A stretch of DNA of 64,000 nt, taken from contig NZ_CP028901.1 of the NCBI RefSeq assembly GCF_003058465.1, forward strand, positions 2,790,001 to 2,854,000. Reading direction: 5' to 3'. This document shows, piece after piece, positions 54,359 to 62,635 of the stretch. Source of the DNA: Orrella marina. GTDB taxonomy: Bacteria > Pseudomonadota > Gammaproteobacteria > Burkholderiales > Burkholderiaceae_B. Position 1 is the first letter of the stretch, and each line of letters starts with the position of its first letter. The translations under genes were made by a program, and so were the position numbers. The notes below the pieces were generated by a model. The model was not told the DNA's origin and ran no database searches. It saw only the letters and a program-made list of their open reading frames with translations.

Positions 54359-55540
54359 TTAGAACGAACGTGGCATCCCCAGAATGTGCTCACCGATGTA
54401 GGACAGCACCAGATTGGTCGAGATCGGGGCGATCTGGAACAGTCGGGTCTCACGCCATTTACGCTCGACATCGTACTCACGGGCGTAACCAAACCCGCCA
54501 TGATTCTGCAGACAGGCTTCAGCAGCATGCCAGCAGGCCTCGGAAGCCAGCAGCTTGCCCATATTGGCATCGTCGCCGCACGGCAATCCAGCGTCAAACT
54601 TGGCGGCAGCACGCCGCAACACCATGTCGGCTGCCTGCGCTTCGGCGTAAGCACGCGCAACTGGGAACTGAACCGCCTGATTCTGCCCGATCGGGCGATC
54701 AAACACGCGCCGCTCGCTCACATAATCAACGGACTTCTTCGTGAACCAGCGCGCATCACCAATGGCCTCTGCTGAAACCAGGATCCGTTCTGCATTCATG
54801 CCGTCCAGAATGTACCGGAAGCCTTTGCCCTCCTCTCCTATCAAGCTGTCAGCCGGAATCCGCAGGTTGTCAAAAAAGACTTCAGTGGTGTTGTGATTGA
54901 CCATCGCCTTGAGCGGGCGGATCTCAAGCCCCTTGCCCAGCGCCTCACGAATATCTACCAGGAATACCGACAACCCTTCACTTTTCTTTTTGACGTCTTC
55001 AAGTGACGTTGTGCGAGCCAGCAACAGCATCAGGTCAGAATGCAGCGCACGCGACGTCCAGACTTTCTGGCCATTGATGACGTAATGATCACCTTCGCGC
55101 ACAGCCCGCGTCTTGAGCTTGGTGGTGTCGGTACCAGTGGTCGGCTCCGTGACACCGAAAGCCTGCAAACGCAACCTGCCTGCCGCAATCTCCGGGAGGT
55201 ACTTGCGTTTCTGCTCCTCACTGCCATGGCGCAACACGGTGCCCATGGTGTACATCTGGGCATGACAAGCGCCTGCGCTGCAGCCACTGGCGTGGATCTC
55301 TTCCAGAATCACCATGGCCGCACGCAACGGCATACCGCTGCCGCCGTACTGTTCCGGAATGAGGGCTCCCAGATAACCGGCTTGCGTCAACGCATTGACG
55401 AACTCGGTCGGATACGCTTCGCGCTCTTCCAGTTCACGCCAGTAGCTCCCCGGAAAATCCGCACATACTCTGCGCACACTCTCGCGGATCTCCGCGTAAT
55501 CTTCCCCACACACCACACTCAGTTCTGCTGCCCCGTCCAA
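54359..55540 (-). CDS. Acyl-CoA dehydrogenase
   Basis: 393 residues. FAD/substrate motifs are LQAFGVTEPTTGTDTTKLKTRA, YVINGQKVWTSRA and HGGFGYAREYDVER. At the position of the MCAD-type catalytic Glu (YEGT) the sequence is QIAPIS (369-374). A Glu instead appears at residue 251 in LDGMNAERILVS, the helix-G position used by isovaleryl-CoA and long-chain dehydrogenases. The predicted start is TTG at 55540; a GTG ten codons in is an alternative. Likely reaction: alpha,beta-desaturation of the pathway acyl-CoA. Confidence 0.92.
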   Translation of the reverse strand: MDGAAELSVVCGEDYAEIRESVRRVCADFPGSYWRELEEREAYPTEFVNALTQAGYLGALIPEQYGGSGMPLRAAMVILEEIHASGCSAGACHAQMYTMGTVLRHGSEEQKRKYLPEIAAGRLRLQAFGVTEPTTGTDTTKLKTRAVREGDHYVINGQKVWTSRALHSDLMLLLARTTSLEDVKKKSEGLSVFLVDIREALGKGLEIRPLKAMVNHNTTEVFFDNLRIPADSLIGEEGKGFRYILDGMNAERILVSAEAIGDARWFTKKSVDYVSERRVFDRPIGQNQAVQFPVARAYAEAQAADMVLRRAAAKFDAGLPCGDDANMGKLLASEACWHAAEACLQNHGGFGYAREYDVERKWRETRLFQIAPISTNLVLSYIGEHILGMPRSF

Positions 55541-55590
55541 TCCTGCTCTCCCGCCTGTTCTAAAAACACTGCCTGTTGTAAGCCCGATGC

Positions 55591-56532
55591 TCAGGCTGCC
55601 TTGCGCTGTGCAGCCGGCACGTAATTGGTTGGCAGACCTGCCTTGGCCAACGCGCCCTGCATGGCAATATCCGGCAGACTGCGCTCGATGATCTTGCGCA
55701 CTTCCAGCAATCTCTGCAGGTCGACTCCTGTGTCGTAGCCCATGGAATCAAGCATGAAACACAAATCATCCATGACGATGTTGCCGGTCGCACCCGGCGC
55801 AAAGGGACAGCCTCCAAGTCCTGCAAGCGAGGCATCGAAGTGCGTCACACCGCAGTCGAGTGCTGCACTGACGTTTGCCAGACCGGTGCCACGCGTATCG
55901 TGGAAATGGGCCGCCACAGGAACATTACCCACTTCTTTCATCACGGCGCGAAATGCCGCCCGCACCTGCAACGGGTCTGCATATCCGACCGTGTCGGCTA
56001 CCACCAGCTCATCGGCGCCGGCCTCAACCAACTCAACTGCCCTGCGCACGATGGCATCTACGGCAATCTTGCCTTCATACGAGCAACCCAGTGCTGTCGA
56101 CAGTCCCCCTGAAATCAGGGGACGCCTGTCTTGCGGCTGCTGCTGAATCAGTTCAACAATCGCCTTGAAATCCGCCACGGACTCCTCTGGCGTGCGACGC
56201 ACGTTCTTGAGGTTGTGAGTGTGGCTGACCGACATCACGAAGTTGAGCTTGTGCACACCGAGGTCAATACCACGCTGCGCACCACGAAGATTCGGGATCA
56301 GTGCACTCACGGTCAGCCCGGGTACCTTCAGGGCACCTGCCGTGACCTCAGCCGCATCCGCAAACTGCGGTATCAGCTTGGGGGGGACATAGGATGTGAC
56401 CTCGATCTCGCCCACGCCCGCTGCGGCTTCGGCGGCAATCCACTCGAGTTTGTCTTCGGTAGGCATGAATGTCGGGTGAATCTGGAGACCATCTCTCAGA
56501 CCAACCTCTCGAACAGTAATTTTTTCTCGCAT
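55591..56532 (-). CDS. Hydroxymethylglutaryl-CoA lyase family protein
   Basis: 313 residues. N-terminal REVGLRDGLQIHP supplies the metal Asp and catalytic Arg, HFHDTRGTGLAN the metal His pair, and SLAGLGGCPFAPGATGN the signature with the catalytic Cys. All key HMG-CoA lyase residues are present. It should cleave a 3-hydroxy-3-methylglutaryl-CoA-like thioester to acetyl-CoA and a keto acid. ATG at 56532 follows AGGAGA. Located between the hydratase and dehydrogenase genes. Confidence 0.93.
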   Translation of the reverse strand: MREKITVREVGLRDGLQIHPTFMPTEDKLEWIAAEAAAGVGEIEVTSYVPPKLIPQFADAAEVTAGALKVPGLTVSALIPNLRGAQRGIDLGVHKLNFVMSVSHTHNLKNVRRTPEESVADFKAIVELIQQQPQDRRPLISGGLSTALGCSYEGKIAVDAIVRRAVELVEAGADELVVADTVGYADPLQVRAAFRAVMKEVGNVPVAAHFHDTRGTGLANVSAALDCGVTHFDASLAGLGGCPFAPGATGNIVMDDLCFMLDSMGYDTGVDLQRLLEVRKIIERSLPDIAMQGALAKAGLPTNYVPAAQRKAA

Positions 56533-56629
56533 TGCTTTCTCCTGCCCGGTTTGCCGGGGTCTGCCGCCCCATAGCGTCCGGTACTGATCTTGACGGGGTG
56601 GCTGGGCCTTTCCAACCACCCGGATAAGT

Positions 56630-57430
56630 TTATTCGCCCTTGAAGTTCGGCTTGCGCTTCTCGTTGAACGCAGCCACACCCTCGATTCGATCTTTTGTGT
56701 CGATCAGATGGTTGTAGGCTTCGATCTCGAAGCGAAAGGCGGTGCGCAGTTCCATCTGGCCACCATAACGAACTGATTTCTTGATCTGACGAACCGACAG
56801 TGGTGCATTGCCTGCAATCACTTTGGCTGTTTCGATTGCCTGGCCCAGCACTTCCTGCGGATCAAGCAACTGGTTGGCAACGCCCCACTCATATGCCTGC
56901 TCGGCATTGAAGGGTTTGCCGGTCATCAGTATCTCCTTCGCCCGTCGATCACCCGCGGCGCGAGGAAGATTCTGGGTGCCACCCGCCCCGGGCATAATGC
57001 CCAGGGTGACCTCGGTCAGCGCGAATCGCGCCGCCCGACTGGCATAGATAAAGTCACACGACAACGCGAGCTCCAGACCGCCTGCATAGGCGTGACCGTT
57101 GACTGCTGCAATGATCGGCACTGGCAAGTCAACCAGTGTCCAGTACATGCGCTCAAAGAGCTCGTGCTGAAGTGTCCATTGGCGCTTGGTCATGCCGTTG
57201 CGCTCTTTTAAGTCCCCGCCGGCGCAGAAAATCTTCTCTCCCGCCCCCGTTAAAACAATGCAGCGAACATCGCCCGCATCAGCGGTCAGGCGATTCCACA
57301 GATCGAGTAAATCATGTCCTGTCTGAGTATTGATGGCGTTGCCGACCTGCGGCCGGTTCAGCGTAACTTTCAGAACATGGTCTGCCACCATTTCGGTAGC
57401 AATGGTTTCGTATTCAGGAAATGTACTCAT
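56630..57430 (-). CDS. Enoyl-CoA hydratase
   Basis: 266 residues. Oxyanion-hole FCAGGDLKER, first catalytic Glu in YAGGLELALSCD and second in ALTEVTLGIMPGAGGTQNLPR are all present, so hydration of an enoyl-CoA is expected. The C-terminus FNEKRKPNFKGE is typical. Its ATG overlaps the CaiB gene stop by four bases. In this operon it could hydrate the product of the acyl-CoA dehydrogenase to the HMG-CoA-like substrate of the lyase. Confidence 0.93.
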   Translation of the reverse strand: MSTFPEYETIATEMVADHVLKVTLNRPQVGNAINTQTGHDLLDLWNRLTADAGDVRCIVLTGAGEKIFCAGGDLKERNGMTKRQWTLQHELFERMYWTLVDLPVPIIAAVNGHAYAGGLELALSCDFIYASRAARFALTEVTLGIMPGAGGTQNLPRAAGDRRAKEILMTGKPFNAEQAYEWGVANQLLDPQEVLGQAIETAKVIAGNAPLSVRQIKKSVRYGGQMELRTAFRFEIEAYNHLIDTKDRIEGVAAFNEKRKPNFKGE

Positions 57431-58605
57431 GATGCCTCACGGCTCTCCTTCAAAATATCACTGTGTTCCCCGAGCTTTGGGGGTGCAGACAGTGGCTGCG
57501 GCCGCATTCCGTTGAAACTGAGCGGCAATCCGACAAACCGCATTCCTGTTCCAGGCACACTCTGGACAAGGCCAAGTGCCTCGGTTTGCGGATGCTCCAG
57601 CATCTGTAAAACGTTGTTGACGGGTGAGCAGGGAATGCCTGCGTCCTCAAGAACCTTGATCCAGTACTCGGTGGGCTGTCTGGCCACCAGCTCCTCAATC
57701 ATTGCGTAAAGCTCTTTCTGATTTTTCACGCGGCTGGGATTGTCGACGAATTTCGGGTCAGCCACCCATTCCGGATGACCAAGCACGCCACTGAGCAGGC
57801 CAAACAACTTGTCGCTACCGGCTGCGATCACAATTTCTCCGTCCTGAGTGAGATACCCACGATACGGAACAATTCCGGAAGCCCCCGAGCCCTGTCGCTG
57901 CGGAATCTCTCCCGAAGCCAGCACCTGAGAACCAATCAGCGACACCCAGCACGCTGCCGTCTCAAATAACGACACATCGACGATCCCGCCTTCTCCGGTC
58001 TGCTGACGCTTGAGTAATGCGGACTGTGCGCCGATCACGGCCCACATCCCGGTTCCCATGTCCACGAGAGATGCGCCCACGCGCACAGCCGGACGACCGG
58101 GTTCACCTGTTGTACTCATGATGCCACTGAAGGCCTGCATCAGCGGATCGTATCCTGGCCGATCCTTGAGCGGGCCGACTTTGCCAAACGCGCCTAGGTT
58201 GCAGTAGATGAGAGAGGGCTTGAGACGGGTCAGGGTTTCGCCATCAAGCCCGAGCTTTTCGACCTGGCCGGGACGCAGGTTCTGTATGACGATATCGGCC
58301 TCTGCGACGATAAAGTCCGTCAGTGCCTGCAGGTCCTCATCGCTGCGGAGGTCACATACGATCGACAGCTTGTTACGATTCAGCGCCTGAAAATACGCCG
58401 AAGCACCTTCCCAGAAAGGGGGTCCCCAGCCGCGCGCATCATCGCCGGTCGACTTTTCCACCTTGACGAGTCGTGCGCCTAGCTCGCTAAATATCTGACC
58501 GGCGAATGGTGCGGCCACGCTAGTGCTGATCTCGACAACGGTCAGCCCGGCAAAGGGCTGGTTCGCCGGCGTATGATTCGAGTTGATTTGCTGCGATTCG
58601 CTCAT
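57427..58605 (-). CDS. CaiB/BaiF family CoA-transferase
   Basis: 392 residues, normal CaiB length. Motifs: FAGLTVVEISTSVAAPFAGQIFSELGARLVKVE, LNRNKLSIVCDLRSDEDLQ, NLRPGQVEKLGLDGETL, YCNLGAFGKVGPLKDRPGYDPLMQA (active-site region) and SLVDMGTGMWAVIGAQSALLKRQQTGEGG with a conserved Asp. It transfers CoA to the pathway acid, for example from succinyl-CoA. First gene of the operon, reading away from the GntR gene. The start at 58605 lies 39 bases from the double operator. Confidence 0.93.
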   Translation of the reverse strand: MSESQQINSNHTPANQPFAGLTVVEISTSVAAPFAGQIFSELGARLVKVEKSTGDDARGWGPPFWEGASAYFQALNRNKLSIVCDLRSDEDLQALTDFIVAEADIVIQNLRPGQVEKLGLDGETLTRLKPSLIYCNLGAFGKVGPLKDRPGYDPLMQAFSGIMSTTGEPGRPAVRVGASLVDMGTGMWAVIGAQSALLKRQQTGEGGIVDVSLFETAACWVSLIGSQVLASGEIPQRQGSGASGIVPYRGYLTQDGEIVIAAGSDKLFGLLSGVLGHPEWVADPKFVDNPSRVKNQKELYAMIEELVARQPTEYWIKVLEDAGIPCSPVNNVLQMLEHPQTEALGLVQSVPGTGMRFVGLPLSFNGMRPQPLSAPPKLGEHSDILKESREAS

Positions 58606-58643
58606 ATCTACTTGTTCTTTAGTTGCTGGATCTCTGCCCAGAA

Positions 58644-58683
58644 CTTTTGTCCGTACAAAAGTAGAATTCATTGTACGGACAAA
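58644..58683. promoter_or_regulatory. Double palindromic operator for the GntR regulator
   Basis: Two copies of TTGT-N4-ACAA, inverted relative to each other. The 13-base arms at 58646-58658 and 58671-58683 are perfect reverse complements separated by 12 bases. The left copy extends to CTTTTGT-CCGT-ACAAAAG (58644-58661). GntR-family operators are short palindromes of this kind. The right arm ends one base before the regulator's ATG, so binding would block its own translation start region and the divergent operon promoter together. Confidence 0.75.
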
Positions 58684-58684
58684 G

Positions 58685-59524
58685 ATGAGCAAATGCATCG
58701 ACGATCTTATTAGGATTTACCATGATATCCAGACAAATTCGGAACACTCAGCCGAAGGCGACTTCCGATACGGCCCCCCTCGGCAGCCCCGATACATCTG
58801 GTTGCGTGACTGCCTCCTCGAGGATATTCAAAAGGGGCGATACCCTGTGGGCACTGCGTTTCCCACCGAGGAGCAGCTGGCCAGCCAGTACCAGGTCAGT
58901 CGACACACCGTCCGAGAGGCAACCCGTCACCTGGTTCAAGCAGGGCTCATCAGTCGCCGCCGAAGCACGGGAACCGTTGTGACGGCAACCCAACAACACG
59001 AACCTTATGTGGCCGCGCTTGGCAGCCTGCAGGAGTTGATGCAGTACACGCATACGACCCGTCTGGAAATCATCAAGCGAGAGTCGGTCACACTTGACGA
59101 ACCCCTCGCCAGGCTACTCGGAGGAGAAATCGGTACACGCTGGCTTCTCTTGCACAGTCAACGCCACCGCCTCGAAGAAGTACGACCAATCTCACATACG
59201 CTGGTCTACCTGCGTCCGGAGTATGCCGGGATCGCAGATCATCTCAAGGGCCGACACCCCAGCATCTTCAATTTGCACGAGATGCTCTATAGCCGGCCAG
59301 TCGCGTCTGTAATACAGAAGATTGATGCGGCGTTGTTGCCCGACGATGCGGCGAACCTGATGGGCATCTGCCCTTCCACACCGACGTTGAAGATGACTCG
59401 CAGCTATCTGGACCATGAAAGTCGCGTGATGAGCGCGTCGATCAACTACTACCCGCCATTTCGCTTCCAGCTCGTCACACGCTGGGATCGTGACCGGCCT
59501 GACCAAGGCAGAGACATACTCTGA
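58685..59524 (+). CDS. GntR family regulator, HutC/UTRA type
   Basis: 279 residues. The N-terminal winged helix is LLEDIQKGRYPVGTAFPTEEQLASQYQVSRHTVREATRHLVQAGLISRRRSTGTVV. The C-terminal UTRA ligand domain includes PISHTLVYLRPEYAGIADHL and ends with ASINYYPPFRFQLVTRW. The ATG at 58685 directly follows the right operator arm; a longer frame to 58583 would run through the operator and is rejected. It likely represses itself and the divergent CaiB-to-ligase operon, with a CoA ester or the transported acid as inducer. Confidence 0.92.
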   Translation: MSKCIDDLIRIYHDIQTNSEHSAEGDFRYGPPRQPRYIWLRDCLLEDIQKGRYPVGTAFPTEEQLASQYQVSRHTVREATRHLVQAGLISRRRSTGTVVTATQQHEPYVAALGSLQELMQYTHTTRLEIIKRESVTLDEPLARLLGGEIGTRWLLLHSQRHRLEEVRPISHTLVYLRPEYAGIADHLKGRHPSIFNLHEMLYSRPVASVIQKIDAALLPDDAANLMGICPSTPTLKMTRSYLDHESRVMSASINYYPPFRFQLVTRWDRDRPDQGRDIL

Positions 59525-59529
59525 TTTGC

Positions 59530-60564
59530 ATGTATTCCAGAGGCAACAAACCCAGGATCGGCATTGATCTAGGCGGCACCAAAACTGAAGTCATTGCGCT
59601 CTCCGCACAAGGGGAGACACTGCTTCGCAAACGCGCGCCCACGCCGAGCCACTCTTATCAGAACATCATCCGAACGGTCGCGGACCTGGCGTGCGAAGCC
59701 AGGGCGCTCATCGGCCCAGTAACACATGTCGGCATCGGTGTACCAGGCGCACCAGACCAAGACAGCGGTCGCATGAAAAACGCCAACACAACCTGCCTCA
59801 TCGGCCAGCCCCTGGCTGCAGACCTCGCCTCAGCCATCGGTTGCCCGGTGAAGCTCGAGAATGATGCCAATTGCTTCGCCCTTTCGGAAGCGATTGATGG
59901 CGCAGCCCGCAAGCATCGCGTCGTGTTTGGCGTCATTCTGGGGACAGGCGTAGGGGGTGGATGGGTCGTTAATCGCGAGCTTCATAGCGGAATTCACCAT
60001 ATCGCTGGCGAATGGGGGCACAACCCTGTCCCCATTCGCACACTCTCCCGGAATGCCCAGAGCGACGGATCCCTCGACCCTCAGGCATCAGACGTTCAGT
60101 CCGTCTTGCACGGCAGACTGCCCGGTGCACCCTTTGTCGATCTCGGGCGCGCCTGCTATTGCGGGCTGACCGACTGCATCGAAACTCATCTATGCGGAGC
60201 GGGCTTGAGACGCACGCATGCGTGGGTGTACAGGCACTCATGCGCCAACCAGAAGAACAAACTGAAGGATCATGAGACTCTCTCAGGTGAACAGATTGCG
60301 CAGGCTGCCCAGGCCGGTGACTCACTCTGCCAGCACACGCTGGATCTCTACAGCCGACAGCTTGCCAGTGCACTTGCGACAGTGATCAACATGATCGACC
60401 CGGATGCAATCGTGCTCGGAGGGGGTGTCAGCAACATGGAATCGTTATATGACCGTGTGCGGCTCGCTCTACCTGATTACGTGTTCAACGACCGGACCGA
60501 TACACTGATCGTCAAGGCCATGCATGGCGACTCCAGCGGTGTGCGTGGCGCTGCCTGGTTATAA
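59530..60564 (+). CDS. ROK family sugar kinase
   Basis: 344 residues. ATP-binding IGIDLGGTKTEVIAL, catalytic Asp in LENDANCFALSEA, the ExxH zinc/sugar motif AGEWGHNP, the zinc-binding CYCGLTDCIETHLCG and the late IVLGGGVSNM are complete, so it should be an active hexose or N-acetylhexosamine kinase rather than a ROK repressor (no N-terminal HTH). It begins five bases after the GntR stop and is probably co-transcribed with it, an unexpected partner for an organic-acid operon. Confidence 0.9.
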   Translation: MYSRGNKPRIGIDLGGTKTEVIALSAQGETLLRKRAPTPSHSYQNIIRTVADLACEARALIGPVTHVGIGVPGAPDQDSGRMKNANTTCLIGQPLAADLASAIGCPVKLENDANCFALSEAIDGAARKHRVVFGVILGTGVGGGWVVNRELHSGIHHIAGEWGHNPVPIRTLSRNAQSDGSLDPQASDVQSVLHGRLPGAPFVDLGRACYCGLTDCIETHLCGAGLRRTHAWVYRHSCANQKNKLKDHETLSGEQIAQAAQAGDSLCQHTLDLYSRQLASALATVINMIDPDAIVLGGGVSNMESLYDRVRLALPDYVFNDRTDTLIVKAMHGDSSGVRGAAWL

Positions 60565-60746
60565 GCAATCTGACTTGACCGGCTACTGCCGACCGTTCCT
60601 CTGTCCAGAACGCACCTGCTAACCATGAGAGAGGTTATTGCGTAGAATCGGGAGATATCGCGATTCACCAAAACATCGCACGCGAAGAATGCGCCCGAGC
60701 TGCGTCGCGTCTTCGAAGTAAACATTTCAAACATGGATGGAGAACA

Positions 60747-61559
60747 ATGTTGCAGACACAACCCCAGAACAGCGCTGGCACCTCAGGTGGATCAATCATC
60801 GTCGAGAAACACGGTGCAGTCACCGTTCTCAAATTCAACTACCCCGAGAAGCGCAACGCACTATCGATGCCTTTGCGAGAAAGGCTCGGTCAGGCGCTGC
60901 AGGATGCGATTGCCGACACTGAGTGCCGGGCAATCGTCCTGACGGGCGAGGGCAACCATTTCTCTTCAGGCGGAGACATCACCAGCTTCGCCGGTGTGAA
61001 TTCGATCAACGGGCGCGCTCGCATGAAAAAGACCCACGACCTGATGGTCAAGCTGATGGTCGCATGCGAAAAACCAATCATTGCTGCAGTCGAAGGTCAT
61101 GCAGCTGGTGCAGGCATGTGTGTGGCAGCCAATTGTGACATCGTCGTGGCATCAAGAGAAGCCAAGTTCACCTGCTCGTTCAACAAGATCGGACTGCTGC
61201 CCGACCTTGGTGGGCTATGGTCGATTCCCCAGCGAGTCGGCATGGGTCGTGCAAAGCTGCTCATGATGACAGGTCGCATGATCACCGCTGAAACGGCGCA
61301 GGAGTATGGTCTGGTCGAACAGATCAGCGAGCCCGGCAAAGCGCTGGAAGACGCGATCGCTGTGGGCCAGGAGATTGCCCAGACAGCGCCTTTGACAAAC
61401 GGCTTTGTGAAGGCAGCAATGGCACGTGGCCCCATGACGTTCACCGAGTTGCTCGATCTCGAAACCGACATGCAGGGACTCCTGTTTGGAACCGAAGACT
61501 TCCAGGAAGGTAGAACGGCCTTTCTGGAGAAGCGCAAACCCAAGTTTCAGGGACGCTAG
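60747..61559 (+). CDS. Crotonase-fold enoyl-CoA isomerase-like protein
   Basis: 270 residues. The oxyanion-hole region is FSSGGDITSFAG. At the two hydratase Glu positions it has Cys (GAGMCVAANCD) and Asn (CSFNKIG), and the next segment is LLPDLGGLWSIPQ, as in PaaG or dienoyl-CoA isomerases. It is therefore unlikely to be a hydratase; a double-bond isomerase is more probable. GGAGA precedes the ATG. It stands about 180 bases after the ROK gene with its own leader. Confidence 0.88.
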   Translation: MLQTQPQNSAGTSGGSIIVEKHGAVTVLKFNYPEKRNALSMPLRERLGQALQDAIADTECRAIVLTGEGNHFSSGGDITSFAGVNSINGRARMKKTHDLMVKLMVACEKPIIAAVEGHAAGAGMCVAANCDIVVASREAKFTCSFNKIGLLPDLGGLWSIPQRVGMGRAKLLMMTGRMITAETAQEYGLVEQISEPGKALEDAIAVGQEIAQTAPLTNGFVKAAMARGPMTFTELLDLETDMQGLLFGTEDFQEGRTAFLEKRKPKFQGR

Positions 61560-61652
61560 TCTGCTTGCCCGCACGCTACCCGAGCGCATCGGGAGCTGTG
61601 CGCCAGCGAAACTCCCGGACCTGACTCGGCCTGAACACCATCGACGAGACTC

Positions 61653-62474
61653 ATGACAACATCTACTGCCAACACCCAAGCGCTGACATTGCGATATGGC
61701 CAACAATCCGTTCCAGCGGCCGGCCCCTGGAGCTCGACCATTGAAGGGCTGCTTGCTCATCGCTCCGTCAGAAAATACAAGCCCACACCGCTCGAATCCG
61801 GCACACTGGAAACGCTGATTGCAGCCGCTCAATCTGCGTCCACCAGTTCAAACCTGCAGTGCTGGTCAGTCGTCAATGTCACCGACCCGGCGATACGAAG
61901 CGAACTCGCAAAAATTGCCAGTGGCCAGAAGCACATCGAACAATGCCCTTTGTTTCTTGTCTGGCTATGTGACCTTTCTCGCAACCGCAGACTGGGCGAA
62001 GCGCACGACATCGAACTGACGTCACTCGAGCTGACAGAGAGCTTTCTGGTCGGGGTTGTCGACGCAGCGCTGGCTGCACAGAACGCAGTCGTCGCAGCCG
62101 AATCACTTGGCCTGTCTACGGTTTACATCGGCGCGCTGAGAAACGACGCCGAACGGGTTGCGCAACTGCTGAAATTGCCACAAGGCGCCTTCGCGGTATT
62201 TGGTCTGTGTATTGGATACGCTGACACCGAAACGGAGGTCAAACCACGTCTGCCGCAACCTGCGGTGTTGTTCGAAAATCATTATTCCACCCCGAACGAG
62301 CATGTCTTGCGCAACGGGTATGATGAAACCCTGGGCGAGTTTTCTCGTCGCCATGAGATGGCCCATGACACCTGGTCAGCCCGGGTCATCGACCGGACCC
62401 AGAAGAAAGCTGCGGTTGGCGGACGTGCCCAGCTAAAGTCCATCCTGGAGCGCCTTGGATTTCCGCTGCGCTAG
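61653..62474 (+). CDS. NfsA/FRP-type NADPH-dependent flavin oxidoreductase (nitroreductase family)
   Basis: 273 residues. LLAHRSVRKYKPTPLESGTLETLIAAAQSASTSSNLQCWSVV is the FMN-binding N-terminus, AALAAQNAVVAAESLGLSTVYIGALRNDAE the central segment, and AVFGLCIGYADTETEVKPRLP the typical NfsA region. It should reduce nitroaromatics, quinones or flavin using NADPH. It follows the isomerase gene by 93 bases and may be in the same unit. Confidence 0.92.
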   Translation: MTTSTANTQALTLRYGQQSVPAAGPWSSTIEGLLAHRSVRKYKPTPLESGTLETLIAAAQSASTSSNLQCWSVVNVTDPAIRSELAKIASGQKHIEQCPLFLVWLCDLSRNRRLGEAHDIELTSLELTESFLVGVVDAALAAQNAVVAAESLGLSTVYIGALRNDAERVAQLLKLPQGAFAVFGLCIGYADTETEVKPRLPQPAVLFENHYSTPNEHVLRNGYDETLGEFSRRHEMAHDTWSARVIDRTQKKAAVGGRAQLKSILERLGFPLR

Positions 62475-62635
62475 AGGCTGTATCAACGCAGGCAGCGTTC
62501 CTGACAATGTTGACAACACCACCTGCGCACCATCATCAGTGTCAGGCGCTTGCCTGACAGACCACCTTCTGCAGACGGACATCTTTTATGGCTGTCGAAG
62601 GTGGGCCTCAAACACACCGACACAGGAGTCAAACA

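Noticed and set aside
58583..58684. Longer start for the GntR regulator
   Set aside because: It would translate through the double operator and overlap the divergent CaiB gene; the domain begins after the ATG at 58685.
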